From NCBI GenBank assembly GCA_029939535.1, contig JAOZST010000010.1:1-39230 (forward strand): DNA of 39,230 bases, in the 5' to 3' direction. This document shows, piece by piece, positions 16,791-25,320 of the stretch (positions are counted from its first letter, which is position 1; each line of letters starts with the position of its first letter). The stretch comes from NBML01 sp029939535 (GTDB lineage: Bacteria; Desulfobacterota; Desulfobacteria; Desulfobacterales; Desulfobacteraceae). A program made the translations under genes and the position numbers. The notes beneath the pieces were generated by a model that saw only the letters and a list, made by a program, of their open reading frames with translations, ran no database searches and had not been told where the DNA came from.

Positions 16791-19589
16791 ATGTCTTTAT
16801 CAAGTTCATTATTTACCGGTACCAGCGGCCTGAAAAACATGGGAAATGCATTACAGGTGGTTGGTAATAACATTGCCAATTTAAATACAGTTGGATTTAA
16901 AAAGGGCAGGTCAACCTTTGCAGACACCTTGTACGAGAGTGTTGCCACTCAGGGAGGTACTGATCAGATGGGCCGTGGCATGGCAGTAGGAGATGTCTCC
17001 CAGAGTTTCAGCCAGGGATCTTTTGAATCCACCGGTAATACAACGGATCTTTCCATTGGCGGCGATGGTTTTTTTATCATGCGCCAGTCAAATTCTGAAA
17101 ATACTTTCTATACAAGGGCGGGAAACTTTTTTTTTGATAAAGACGGGCAGTTGGTGAATCCTGAAGGATATATTGTTCAGGGCTGGGAACTTGATGAAGA
17201 AACAGGGGATGATTTGGGATCCATACAGGATATAGTGCTGGAGGCTTTTACAAGTCCACCTAAAAAGAGTTCAAGAATTACAGCTGTAACCAATCTTGAT
17301 TCCGATTCCAATAGCAGCTCAGTTGTTTTATCCAATAACTGGGACTCCAGCAGTGATGACTATCTTGCGGCCAATAATTATGAATATCAGACTGTTGTAA
17401 AGGTATATGATACCCTGGGAAGCACCCATGATGTATCTGTGTTTTACGATAAAAAATTAGGTACGGAATGGGAATATATTGTAACCTGTAATCCTGAAGA
17501 GGATCAACGGAATTCGGTTCAGGGTACTGATAGTCAAGGATTATTGGCCAGGGGAACAATTTTATTCAGCGAGAGCAGTGGTGATATCCTTGATTTTACA
17601 ATGGATGAATTCACAGGACGTCTTGGTAATTTCCAGGCCAATGGTGTGAATACAATAGATGGTATTAATTATCAAATTCTCAACTATGATGAAATGCCCC
17701 TTGACGGCTATGGTTTTAATTTTGGATATGACGGAGCCTCATGGGATTTTGTGGATGTAGATAATAATGGTATAATAGAAGCAACTGAAAAACCAGACAA
17801 TTATGCAAATGCCACAGTGGTTTATTCTGATAACCAGGAAATTCGACTTGTATTGAACCAGACCTCACCTACACAAACTGATCCTGATATTATAATACAA
17901 CTTGATCAACCAGCCGTGGCAACTGATTCATTTGGATTTGATATAAACAACAAAAATGATCTCCATGTGCAGGGCATTGAGGGGACTACATATTTTGGTG
18001 ATACTGCAAATGATAATACCACTCTGGAGATCAATGATCCCAGTGTTATGACCCATGATTCTAAAAATTTAAGCATTATCTGGAATCCCAATGTGGATGG
18101 GACCGGACAATGGTATTGGAGCAATCCGGAAATAGCCGAGGATGCAGGGACTCTGGTTTCAGGAATAGCAATGACCAATAGTACCGGAGGTGCTCTTGCA
18201 ACAACCGCAGCAACAACGGTTATAAATAATGCCGAAGATCTATCCATGTATGCTGAAAATATTAAGTTGAGGTATGATGGCGCTGAATGGGACTGGAATG
18301 ATTCCATAAAAGCTGAAGATTTTACCAGCACCTATGATTTTGTACCCACCAATGACCCAGCTTTGAGTATTATAACCCAGGGCTCTGAGGGCGCCATTGC
18401 AACGGATACTACGCTAACGACACCATCGTTATATTGGTCGGGGAGTGAGTGGTCTTTATCTTCTGGGGCTGCAGTGACTTCAGCACAGATCGGTAATACA
18501 TTCCTCGCAATCAGTACAGCTTCAAGCAGCTCCACAGGAGTAGAATTTGATATCTGGTATACCAGCTCAGCTGACGCATCTACGATTCAATATACCTTCG
18601 GGTCTGCATTGACAACAGCATCAGGGCAGTCAATCGGGTTTGTTATGGATCCTACTCCTCCACAGGAATATGCTGATGCCGTTATCAGTACATCCGGAAC
18701 CCAGGCCTTTGGTATTGATTTTGACGGAGACAATACCGATGATATTACTTTTAATCCAACTGCCGGAGGGGATACAGCAGCTGCCGACAGTCATTTTATT
18801 TTTAGTGTGGATCCGGATGTACCTCCTACTGAATATACCAGCGCAACCTTAAAAGGGGATCAGGAAAAAGTTGTTATTGACCTTGACGGATCGGGAAATG
18901 ATTCAGACAATGATGATATCAGATTTGTATTTGATGATCCTTTAAAATATGGAACAAGTACCCATCCCTATAACGATAGAAGTGAGATTGATTTTGATAT
19001 ACTCGGGTCCACTGCATGGACTGAAGTGGATACAAACGATATAGAACAAACCGGGTATTTCAGTTTTACAACTGATTTTCTGGGAGGAGAATATGGGTCC
19101 ACTGAAAATGATATAGAACTTGACCTGGGAACCATGTATGTTGGCAGTAATTTTGTAAATGATTCTTTGTCAACAACCCAATATTCAAAATCTTCATCCA
19201 CAGTATATCAGGATGCAGACGGATATGCTGCAGGAGATCTTCAGGGGGTTGATGTGGCATCGGATGGTGTAATGACCGGGATATATTCCAACGGGCAGCT
19301 GATACCTCTTTTCAGGGTGGGTCTGGCCAAGTTTTTAAATAATTATGGATTGTCAAATGAGGGGGGGAACCTTTTCCGGGAAACCAGGGATAGTGGCGGT
19401 GCCATCACCAACAAACCAGGTGAAAACGGTCTTGGAACCATAGCACCCAACTCCCTTGAAATGTCAAATGTTGATATCTCTGAAGAGTTTGTTGCCCTGA
19501 TTACAAACCAGAGGGGGTTCCAGGCAAATTCCAAAACAATCACCACAATTGATGATATGATGTCCACTGTTATTCAGATGAAACGGTAG
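16791..19589 (+). CDS. flgE: Flagellar hook protein FlgE, very large form
   Basis: A 932-residue hook subunit; classical FlgE has about 400. The conserved N-terminal (TSGLKNMGNALQVVGNNIAN, then TVGFKKGRSTF) and C-terminal (NVDISEEFVALITNQRGFQ, then TTIDDMMSTVIQMKR) core helices are intact. The extra 500 residues form surface domains. They include an EF-hand-like loop DVDNNGIIEATE at 322-333, other Asp-rich loops at about 643-651 and 697-709, repeated Y-A-T strand modules (about 334-385, 623-655, 678-715), and several Trp-rich YDGxxWDW motifs. GGAGAGAGG lies before the ATG. It is the last gene of the fliK-flgD-flgE unit. Confidence 0.95.
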   Translation: MSLSSSLFTGTSGLKNMGNALQVVGNNIANLNTVGFKKGRSTFADTLYESVATQGGTDQMGRGMAVGDVSQSFSQGSFESTGNTTDLSIGGDGFFIMRQSNSENTFYTRAGNFFFDKDGQLVNPEGYIVQGWELDEETGDDLGSIQDIVLEAFTSPPKKSSRITAVTNLDSDSNSSSVVLSNNWDSSSDDYLAANNYEYQTVVKVYDTLGSTHDVSVFYDKKLGTEWEYIVTCNPEEDQRNSVQGTDSQGLLARGTILFSESSGDILDFTMDEFTGRLGNFQANGVNTIDGINYQILNYDEMPLDGYGFNFGYDGASWDFVDVDNNGIIEATEKPDNYANATVVYSDNQEIRLVLNQTSPTQTDPDIIIQLDQPAVATDSFGFDINNKNDLHVQGIEGTTYFGDTANDNTTLEINDPSVMTHDSKNLSIIWNPNVDGTGQWYWSNPEIAEDAGTLVSGIAMTNSTGGALATTAATTVINNAEDLSMYAENIKLRYDGAEWDWNDSIKAEDFTSTYDFVPTNDPALSIITQGSEGAIATDTTLTTPSLYWSGSEWSLSSGAAVTSAQIGNTFLAISTASSSSTGVEFDIWYTSSADASTIQYTFGSALTTASGQSIGFVMDPTPPQEYADAVISTSGTQAFGIDFDGDNTDDITFNPTAGGDTAAADSHFIFSVDPDVPPTEYTSATLKGDQEKVVIDLDGSGNDSDNDDIRFVFDDPLKYGTSTHPYNDRSEIDFDILGSTAWTEVDTNDIEQTGYFSFTTDFLGGEYGSTENDIELDLGTMYVGSNFVNDSLSTTQYSKSSSTVYQDADGYAAGDLQGVDVASDGVMTGIYSNGQLIPLFRVGLAKFLNNYGLSNEGGNLFRETRDSGGAITNKPGENGLGTIAPNSLEMSNVDISEEFVALITNQRGFQANSKTITTIDDMMSTVIQMKR

Positions 19590-19596
19590 TTTGTGA

Positions 19597-19634
19597 CTGC
19601 TGCTGTCCTGTCATAGGGAATAGGGCAGCAGCAG
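19597..19634 (+). terminator. Stem-loop after flgE, possible transcript end or processing hairpin
   Basis: CTGCTGCTGTCC (19597-19608) pairs with GGGCAGCAGCAG (19623-19634) over 12 bp, with one G-T wobble and a 14-nt loop, seven nucleotides after the flgE stop codon. No T-run follows, so it is not a canonical intrinsic terminator. It could protect the 3' end of the abundant hook mRNA. Confidence 0.45.
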
Positions 19635-19867
19635 ACCTGATCTATTTCCAGGAATCATATGGATGAGGGTTTATCTGGAGATGTCAAAAAATTGACTTAA
19701 TTAATTTTTGTCTGACACTTTTTCATCTTTTTTAAGCAAAGTGTCCTGGCCCACTTTCCCCAAGTTTTTTTCTTCCCATAAAATGTTTTGTAACATTTGG
19801 CATATAATCCCCATAATTGCCAATAATCTTTCTCTTCCCCACAATATCTGATAAAAGAAACAATGCG

Positions 19868-19883
19868 TGGCATAAGGATTGCT
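19868..19883 (+). promoter_or_regulatory. Sigma-54 promoter upstream of fliL
   Basis: TGGCATAAGGATTGCT matches the -24/-12 consensus at all fixed positions with correct spacing. It lies 82 nt before the fliL start and follows the only large non-coding stretch between hook and export genes. Confidence 0.78.
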
Positions 19884-19964
19884 ATGTTATATATCAATTA
19901 TATCAATTCATGTGCCAATTAATATATCAAGAGCAAATAACCTGTCTATAAAACGGGAGATATT

Positions 19965-20567
19965 TTGACTGAAGATCTGTTAGAGGAAATTGATGAGGAC
20001 AGCAGGGGTGAAACACTGCTTCAAGATCAGGCCCAGGATACCTTGAAAAAGAAATCATTGGTTAAAAGAATGCTTGGATCAAAAAAAAAGCTTGTCCTGG
20101 TTGTCTTGATTGTCGTTTTTATGGCTGGCACAATGGCAGGGGCCTGGTTTTTCTTTTTTAAGGGGTCTGGGCAGAAGGGTCCCACATCTATTGAAACCAA
20201 GGATACACAAGAGAGTGGTAAGACTGCCCTTGACCAACCTGATAAAGAATATGAGATGGTTTTTGATGATATTGTCGAATTTGAACCTTTTGAACGTATT
20301 AATCTGAAAGGGAATTCATCTGTGGGGCTTATCAGTCTTACCCTTTCCCTGGAATTAATGGATCACCGCTATAGAAAACAGATGTATGCAATGAAGGACA
20401 GAATCAGGAAAATTGTCATGGGTCAGGTGAAGGAAATGGAATGGCTTGAGTTAAGAAATCCAGAGGGTAAAATTAAATTAAAATATGAGTTGCTCAAGCA
20501 GATTAATTCTATTTTCCCCAAGGTTATGGTTAGAAATATTTATTTCACAGAATTTATAATGCAGTGA
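19965..20567 (+). CDS. fliL: Flagellar basal body-associated protein FliL
   Basis: A 200-residue single-pass inner-membrane protein that surrounds or supports stator units. It has a cytoplasmic N-terminal tail of about 42 residues and a transmembrane segment at about 43-65 (LVLVVLIVVFMAGTMAGAWF). A periplasmic stomatin-like domain follows and ends in the family signature MVRNIYFTEFIMQ. The start is a TTG preceded by ACGGGAGA; no ATG fits. It lies directly upstream of fliM as usual. Confidence 0.93.
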   Translation: MTEDLLEEIDEDSRGETLLQDQAQDTLKKKSLVKRMLGSKKKLVLVVLIVVFMAGTMAGAWFFFFKGSGQKGPTSIETKDTQESGKTALDQPDKEYEMVFDDIVEFEPFERINLKGNSSVGLISLTLSLELMDHRYRKQMYAMKDRIRKIVMGQVKEMEWLELRNPEGKIKLKYELLKQINSIFPKVMVRNIYFTEFIMQ

Positions 20568-20574
20568 TGGTGCT

Positions 20575-21567
20575 ATGAGCGAAATTCTATCCCAGGACGA
20601 AGTTGACAGCCTGTTAGATGGACTGGATTCCGGTGAAGTCGAAACCCCGGCCGAAGTAGAAAAATCCGAGCCGGTTGAAGGGATAACTGCCTATGATTTT
20701 ACCAGCCAGGATAAGGTGGTCAGGGCAAGAATGCCCACCTTTGATGTCATTAATGAAAGGCTTTCCAGGGAATTTCGAACCACCTTGTCATCCCTGTTGC
20801 AGACCAATGTGGATGTCAGTGCCAACCCCTTTGATACCCTGAAGTTTTCTGAATTTGTAAGAAGCCTTCCAGTACCCACAAGTCTACATGTTTTCCGGAT
20901 GGAGCCTTTAAGAGGGCATGGCCTGGTTGTCTTTGAAAGTCAGCTGGTTTACAACCTTATTGATACATTTTTCGGGGGGGAAGCCCTGGGAAAAGCCCGT
21001 GTGGAGGGCAGGGAATTCACCAGGATAGAAGAGGTCATGATTAAAAAGGCCGTAATTTCGGTATTGGAAAATATTGAAGTTTCCTGGACGCCCATTGAAA
21101 AGGTTAGAGCTTCACTTATCAGATCTGAGATGAATCCCCAGTTCACCGCCATTGTCCTGCCTACAGATTTGGTTATTGTGACCCGGTTTGAAATAGAACT
21201 GGAACAGGCAGCCGGAAACCTGGTGGTCTGCTATCCCTATTCAATGATTGAACCCTTGAGGAATAAACTGGCATCTGGTGTCCAGGCAGAAATTGAGGAG
21301 GTCGATACAAACTGGCGCAGAATGATAAAAGAAGTGATACTTAAGTCTGAAGTGAACCTTAAAATTCAGCTGGGTAAAACAGAAATAACCGGTGAAAAAC
21401 TGCTTTACATGCAGAAAGGGGATGTGATCCAGCTGAATAATGATGCCTCTGAGCCATTGTCCTGTTTTGTGGACGGCCTGGAAAAAATGACTGGATATAT
21501 AGGCGTTCAAAGAGGATTCCAAGCATTTAAAATAAAAGAAAAAATAATAACAGATTGTGAGAATTAA
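20575..21567 (+). CDS. fliM: Flagellar motor switch protein FliM
   Basis: A 330-residue C-ring protein. The extreme N-terminus, ILSQDEVDSLLDGL, is the CheY-P docking peptide. The CheC-like middle domain includes the SLPVPTSLHVFRMEPLRGHG region, and the C-terminal SpoA domain includes GDVIQLNND. The docking motif is the single-copy counterpart of the repeats in the protein at 30184-32010. fliN starts 2 nt after its stop. Confidence 0.97.
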   Translation: MSEILSQDEVDSLLDGLDSGEVETPAEVEKSEPVEGITAYDFTSQDKVVRARMPTFDVINERLSREFRTTLSSLLQTNVDVSANPFDTLKFSEFVRSLPVPTSLHVFRMEPLRGHGLVVFESQLVYNLIDTFFGGEALGKARVEGREFTRIEEVMIKKAVISVLENIEVSWTPIEKVRASLIRSEMNPQFTAIVLPTDLVIVTRFEIELEQAAGNLVVCYPYSMIEPLRNKLASGVQAEIEEVDTNWRRMIKEVILKSEVNLKIQLGKTEITGEKLLYMQKGDVIQLNNDASEPLSCFVDGLEKMTGYIGVQRGFQAFKIKEKIITDCEN

Positions 21568-21569
21568 AC

Positions 21570-21920
21570 ATGGTTGATGAAAATGATGCCCTAGAAGAGT
21601 CTGAAGAAAGTGTTGATAAAATCCAGGAACAGGAGAACCGGGAGCAGGAAGCCCGGGAACTGGATTTTATCCTGGATATTCCCCTGGAACTTTCAGTGGA
21701 ACTGGGAAAAACCAAAATGCTTGTCAATGACCTGCTTCAATTGGGACAGGGCTCCATCATAGAGTTGAACAAGCTTGCAGGAGAACCCCTGGAGGTATAC
21801 ATAAACAGAAAATTGATTGCCCGGGGGGAAGTTGTGGTGGTCAATGAAAAATTCGGTGTCAGACTTACCGATGTGATTACCCCCATAGACAGGGTTAAAT
21901 CCCTGGCTGCAGAAGAATAA
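21570..21920 (+). CDS. fliN: Flagellar motor switch protein FliN
   Basis: A 116-residue SpoA-domain protein of the lower C-ring. An acidic N-terminal tail of about 30 residues precedes the motif series LDIPLELSVELGKTKM, LLQLGQGSIIELNKLAGEPL, VYINRKLIARGEVVVVNEKF and GVRLTDVI, which are diagnostic of FliN. It has no CheC domain, so it is not FliY. The stop overlaps the fliO start (TAATG). Confidence 0.96.
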   Translation: MVDENDALEESEESVDKIQEQENREQEARELDFILDIPLELSVELGKTKMLVNDLLQLGQGSIIELNKLAGEPLEVYINRKLIARGEVVVVNEKFGVRLTDVITPIDRVKSLAAEE

Positions 21921-22324
21921 TGAATAATGATTCTGAAATATGGTTTGCCTTTGCACGGACCTTTGCCATGTTGTTCATGGTCCTGGCACTGCTGCTCCTT
22001 GCCTTTTATCTGATAAAAAAGTTTACCGCAGCAAAGGGGGCGGGGAATAGAGATTTTATCAAGGTTCTATCAATCCATCACCTTTCTCCAAAGGAAAAAC
22101 TGATCCTGGTAAACGTACTGGAAGAGACCATCCTCATTGGTGTAACCCCTTCCAGTATTTCAAAAATCAAAGTCATGGAAAAGTATCTTGATTTGCCATC
22201 TGTCAACCAGAATACCGACTCAGGGTTTTCTTCCCTTTTAAACCGGACTCTGAGCCGGACAGTGAACCGATCATCCAGCAAAATAACTGGTTCCATTATT
22301 AAGGCCAGGGTTAATGATGAATAG
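21920..22324 (+). CDS. fliO: Flagellar biosynthesis protein FliO
   Basis: A 134-residue membrane protein that helps FliP assemble into the export gate. It has one transmembrane segment (about residues 11-32) and then a small basic cytoplasmic domain with the FliO pattern (IKVLSIHHLSPKEKLILVNV, then ETILIGVTPSSISKI). Overlaps with fliN and fliP and its position support the call. Confidence 0.9.
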   Translation: MNNDSEIWFAFARTFAMLFMVLALLLLAFYLIKKFTAAKGAGNRDFIKVLSIHHLSPKEKLILVNVLEETILIGVTPSSISKIKVMEKYLDLPSVNQNTDSGFSSLLNRTLSRTVNRSSSKITGSIIKARVNDE

Positions 22325-23093
22325 AACTATCCATATTTATCCTGTACTGCTGGGAGCTACCCTGATTCTGGCCCTGCTGCTGTCTGCCAGGGGATCAGCC
22401 ATGGCTGTTACATTTCCCATCCCCTCTCTGGAGTTGAATATTACAACTGCAACTGAACCGGAGGAAGTGGCTGTTGTACTTGAAATTATAGCCCTTTTAA
22501 CGGTGATTGCCCTTGCACCGGCCATATTGATTCTGATGACCCCCTTTACAAGGCTTGTAGTTGTTTTTCATTTCCTGCGCCAGGCCATAGGAACCCAGTC
22601 CAGTCCACCCAACCAGGTGATTGTCGGGCTTGCATTGTTTATGACTTTTTTTATTATCAAACCCGTTGCTCTGGAAGTATACAATAAGGCTTTGAATCCA
22701 TACCTTGAGCGAACCATTGCCTTTGAAACCGCCTTTGAAGAGGCCCAGAAACCCATTCGGCAATTCTTACTTCTCAACACAAGGGAAAATGATCTTGCTT
22801 TGTTTGTCAAAGAAGCTGATATAAAAAAACCTGAAACAAAAGCAGATGTTTCTCTGCTGGTACTTATTCCGGCCTATGTGATCTCTGAGCTTAAAACCGC
22901 TTTCATAGTTGGGTTTGTCTTGTATATTCCCTTTCTGGTGATTGATATGGTTGTGGCTTCGGTCTTGCTGGCCATGGGTATGATGATGTTGCCGCCAATA
23001 ATGATATCTCTGCCGTTCAAGCTTATGCTCTTTGTGCTTGTGGATGGATGGCATTTGATTTCCAGCTCTTTACTAAAAAGCTTTGGAGTGTAA
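22314..23093 (+). CDS. fliP: Flagellar export gate protein FliP
   Basis: A 259-residue core component of the type III export gate. A signal peptide covers about residues 1-32. Four transmembrane segments follow, with family motifs MTPFTRLVVVFHFLRQAIGT, PNQVIVGLALFMTFF and IDMVVASVLLAMGMMMLPP. Length is typical. It overlaps fliO by 11 nt and is followed 2 nt later by fliQ. ATG 22317 is an alternative start. Confidence 0.97.
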   Translation: MMNRTIHIYPVLLGATLILALLLSARGSAMAVTFPIPSLELNITTATEPEEVAVVLEIIALLTVIALAPAILILMTPFTRLVVVFHFLRQAIGTQSSPPNQVIVGLALFMTFFIIKPVALEVYNKALNPYLERTIAFETAFEEAQKPIRQFLLLNTRENDLALFVKEADIKKPETKADVSLLVLIPAYVISELKTAFIVGFVLYIPFLVIDMVVASVLLAMGMMMLPPIMISLPFKLMLFVLVDGWHLISSSLLKSFGV

Positions 23094-23095
23094 CC

Positions 23096-23365
23096 ATGAC
23101 ACCTGAATTTATTGTTGAATTTGCCAAACAGGCCATTATGCTTACTATTTATCTTTCCATGCCCATGCTTGGTCTGGGGCTTCTGGCAGGTCTTATCATC
23201 AGTGTGTTCCAGGCTGTTACCCAGATCCAGGAGATGACCCTGACCTTTGTGCCCAAAATTATTGCTGTATTTCTGGGGCTTTTGTTTGCAGCTCCCTGGA
23301 TGCTGGAAAAAATGACCACATTTACAATTAATGTGTTTGAAAATATTCCCATATACATTCGCTAG
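23096..23365 (+). CDS. fliQ: Flagellar export gate protein FliQ
   Basis: An 89-residue protein with two transmembrane hairpin helices. The family motifs are GLLAGLIISVFQAVTQIQEM and TLTFVPKIIAVFLGLLFAAPWML. I use the ATG at 23096, which gives the normal FliQ length. An upstream in-frame ATG (23048) lies within fliP and would add 16 atypical residues. Confidence 0.97.
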   Translation: MTPEFIVEFAKQAIMLTIYLSMPMLGLGLLAGLIISVFQAVTQIQEMTLTFVPKIIAVFLGLLFAAPWMLEKMTTFTINVFENIPIYIR

Positions 23366-23377
23366 GCTGATCCTTCC

Positions 23378-24166
23378 ATGGAAATCTTAAATATTATAGA
23401 TCCTGTCCAGTTCAGGACCTATATGCTGGTGCTGTTGAGGGTCAGTATCATGATTTTCATGTTTCCAATATTTTCTTCCAATGTATTTCCAGCAACCTTG
23501 AAAATAGGTTTTGCCCTGGTTTTGTCCCTGCTTTTTTATTCTATTGTTCAGGTTGATCTGGCCCGCTTCCCTTTGGATGCTGTATCCACCGGCCTTTTGG
23601 TTGTGGCAGAAGCAATGATTGGTCTGTGTCTTGGCCTTTGCCTGAGGATTTTTTTCGGATCTGTTCAGCTGGCAGGTCAGGTGATCGGATTTCAGATGGG
23701 GTTTGCCATGATCAATGTGGTGGATCCCCAGAGCGGTGCAAATGTTTCCATAATGGACCAACTGGGGTATTGGGTATGTGTTGTGGTTTTTCTTTTATTA
23801 AACGGACATCATATTATTATCTCTGCCCTGGTGGAAAGTTTTGAGCTTGTGCCTGTGGGAGTCTTTATTATGCAGAAAGTTCTTTTGGTTAAAATTCTGG
23901 ACCTGGCCGGAGGGCTCTTCCTTGTTGCAATCAAAGTAGGTGCCCCGGTGATCGCAACCCTGGCTTTTGTCAGTGTGGGGTTTGGCCTGGTTTCAAAATT
24001 TTCACCCCAGATGAATGTTATGATTGTGGCCTTTCCCCTGAAGATTGTGGCAGGACTTTTTCTTTTTGGGCTCACCCTTGAAATAATCGTTATTGTTACA
24101 AGGGAATATGTTGAAGGGTTTAAAAAATTGTTATTGTATCTTCTGTTCTATGCAGGTGGAGGATGA
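23378..24166 (+). CDS. fliR: Flagellar export gate protein FliR
   Basis: A 262-residue protein with about six transmembrane segments. Family motifs include RVSIMIFMFPIFSSNVFPAT, the conserved GFQMGFAMINVVDPQSG and the late segment FSPQMNVMIVAFPLKIVAGL. It forms the gate with FliP and FliQ. flhB begins 3 nt after its stop, as is usual. Confidence 0.96.
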   Translation: MEILNIIDPVQFRTYMLVLLRVSIMIFMFPIFSSNVFPATLKIGFALVLSLLFYSIVQVDLARFPLDAVSTGLLVVAEAMIGLCLGLCLRIFFGSVQLAGQVIGFQMGFAMINVVDPQSGANVSIMDQLGYWVCVVVFLLLNGHHIIISALVESFELVPVGVFIMQKVLLVKILDLAGGLFLVAIKVGAPVIATLAFVSVGFGLVSKFSPQMNVMIVAFPLKIVAGLFLFGLTLEIIVIVTREYVEGFKKLLLYLLFYAGGG

Positions 24167-24169
24167 TCC

Positions 24170-25243
24170 ATGGCTGAAGATCCTGAAAGTGGCGGAGAGA
24201 AATCTGAAGATCCATCGTCGCGTAAGCTGGGCAAGGCCCGGGAAAAAGGACAGGTTGCCAAAAGTAATGAGATTCCGTCTGTGTTTGTTCTTCTTGGTGC
24301 TGCCATGGCCCTGTGGGCCTCGGCATTTCATATTTATAAAAATCTGATCCAGGTATTTCATTTTAACTATAATTTTGAAAAAATTCCAGCATTTACCCAG
24401 GTCGAAGTGGTGGAGCTTTTAATCGTGCATGCCCAGAAGATTTTTTTCATCTGTCTGCCTCTTTTTATGGGGGTATATCTTTTGGCACTTCTGTCTAATG
24501 TTGCCCAGGTAGGTTTTGTGATTTCATGGAAAGCCATTGAACCCAAATTTTCAAAGCTTGATCCCATTAACGGTTTTAAACAGAAATTTTCTTCAAGGGC
24601 TGTGGTGGAATTTGTAAAAACCCTTGTCAAGGTAGGGGTGATTTCCATTGTGGTTTATAATGCCATTAAGGGAGAGTTTATAGATATTGCAAGACTGCAC
24701 GATAATTCCGTGGGTCAAATCCTTTTGTTTTTATTAGAGGTTTCCTTCTGGATTTTTATTAAAGTCTGTTTGATCATGATTGTTGTGGCCCTCCTTGATT
24801 ATGCCTATCAGAAATGGAAATTTCTGGAAGATCAGAAAATGACCAAAAAAGAGGTCAAGGATGAGACAAAACAGACAGAAGGTGATCCCATGATAAAGTC
24901 AAGGATCCGTCAACTCCAGCTGGAAGCAGCACGAAAACGCATGATGGCGGATGTGCCCGAGGCGGATGTAGTTGTAACCAATCCTACCCGGCTGGCCGTG
25001 GCCTTAAAATATGATGGCATGAAGATGGATGCCCCTGTTGTGGTAGCAAAGGGAGCCGGTCCTGTGGCAAAAAATATCCGCAGGATTGCCAGGGAAAATG
25101 ATGTGCCCCTGGTGGAAGACAAACAATTGGCCCGGAATTTGTATAGTATAGTAGATATAGGTGGTGAAGTCCCCATGGAATATTATCAGGCAATTGCAGA
25201 AGTGCTGGCCTACGTGTACAAACTAAAGAACGGCCAGTCATAA
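24170..25243 (+). CDS. flhB: Flagellar export switch protein FlhB, with NPTR in place of NPTH
   Basis: A 357-residue export component whose cytoplasmic domain switches substrate class on FliK's signal. The N-terminus carries the signature SEDPSSRKLGKAREKGQVAKS, followed by four transmembrane segments (about 36-210). The linker DPMIKSRIRQLQ leads into VVVTNPTRLAVALKYD. Asn and Pro of the autocleavage site are retained, but the usual His is Arg. The C-terminal subdomain ends normally with YQAIAEVLAYVYKL. A short C-domain paralogue lies at 34012-34287. Confidence 0.96.
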   Translation: MAEDPESGGEKSEDPSSRKLGKAREKGQVAKSNEIPSVFVLLGAAMALWASAFHIYKNLIQVFHFNYNFEKIPAFTQVEVVELLIVHAQKIFFICLPLFMGVYLLALLSNVAQVGFVISWKAIEPKFSKLDPINGFKQKFSSRAVVEFVKTLVKVGVISIVVYNAIKGEFIDIARLHDNSVGQILLFLLEVSFWIFIKVCLIMIVVALLDYAYQKWKFLEDQKMTKKEVKDETKQTEGDPMIKSRIRQLQLEAARKRMMADVPEADVVVTNPTRLAVALKYDGMKMDAPVVVAKGAGPVAKNIRRIARENDVPLVEDKQLARNLYSIVDIGGEVPMEYYQAIAEVLAYVYKLKNGQS

Positions 25244-25320
25244 GCCTTGAACAAAATTTTGACGATTATGTCATGATCTGGTTAAAATTAAAGTTAAAAT
25301 TAATGGAATTTGGAGTGTAA

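Larger units (their letters stand above)
19590..19964. other. 375-nt intergenic region between flgE and fliL
   Basis: It contains a hairpin right after flgE (19597-19634), a second 8-bp inverted repeat (19714-19721 with 19738-19745) and a TTGGCA/TGCCAA pair (19797-19802 with 19818-19823) that could be an activator site. The fliL sigma-54-type promoter is at 19868-19883. A 66-codon antisense ORF (19697-19897) has no supporting features. Confidence 0.6.

Noticed and set aside
19697..19897. 66-codon ORF on the - strand, possibly a transposase remnant
   Set aside because: It lies in an intergenic promoter region, has no recognisable motif or ribosome-binding site, and has an odd composition.
23048..23095. 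Earlier start for fliQ
   Set aside because: It lies within fliP and gives an N-terminus unlike FliQ; the ATG at 23096 gives the standard 89 residues.
25244..25320. Promoter before flhA
   Set aside because: A tandem GTTAAAATTAA is present, but no sigma-54, sigma-28 or convincing sigma-70 elements were seen.
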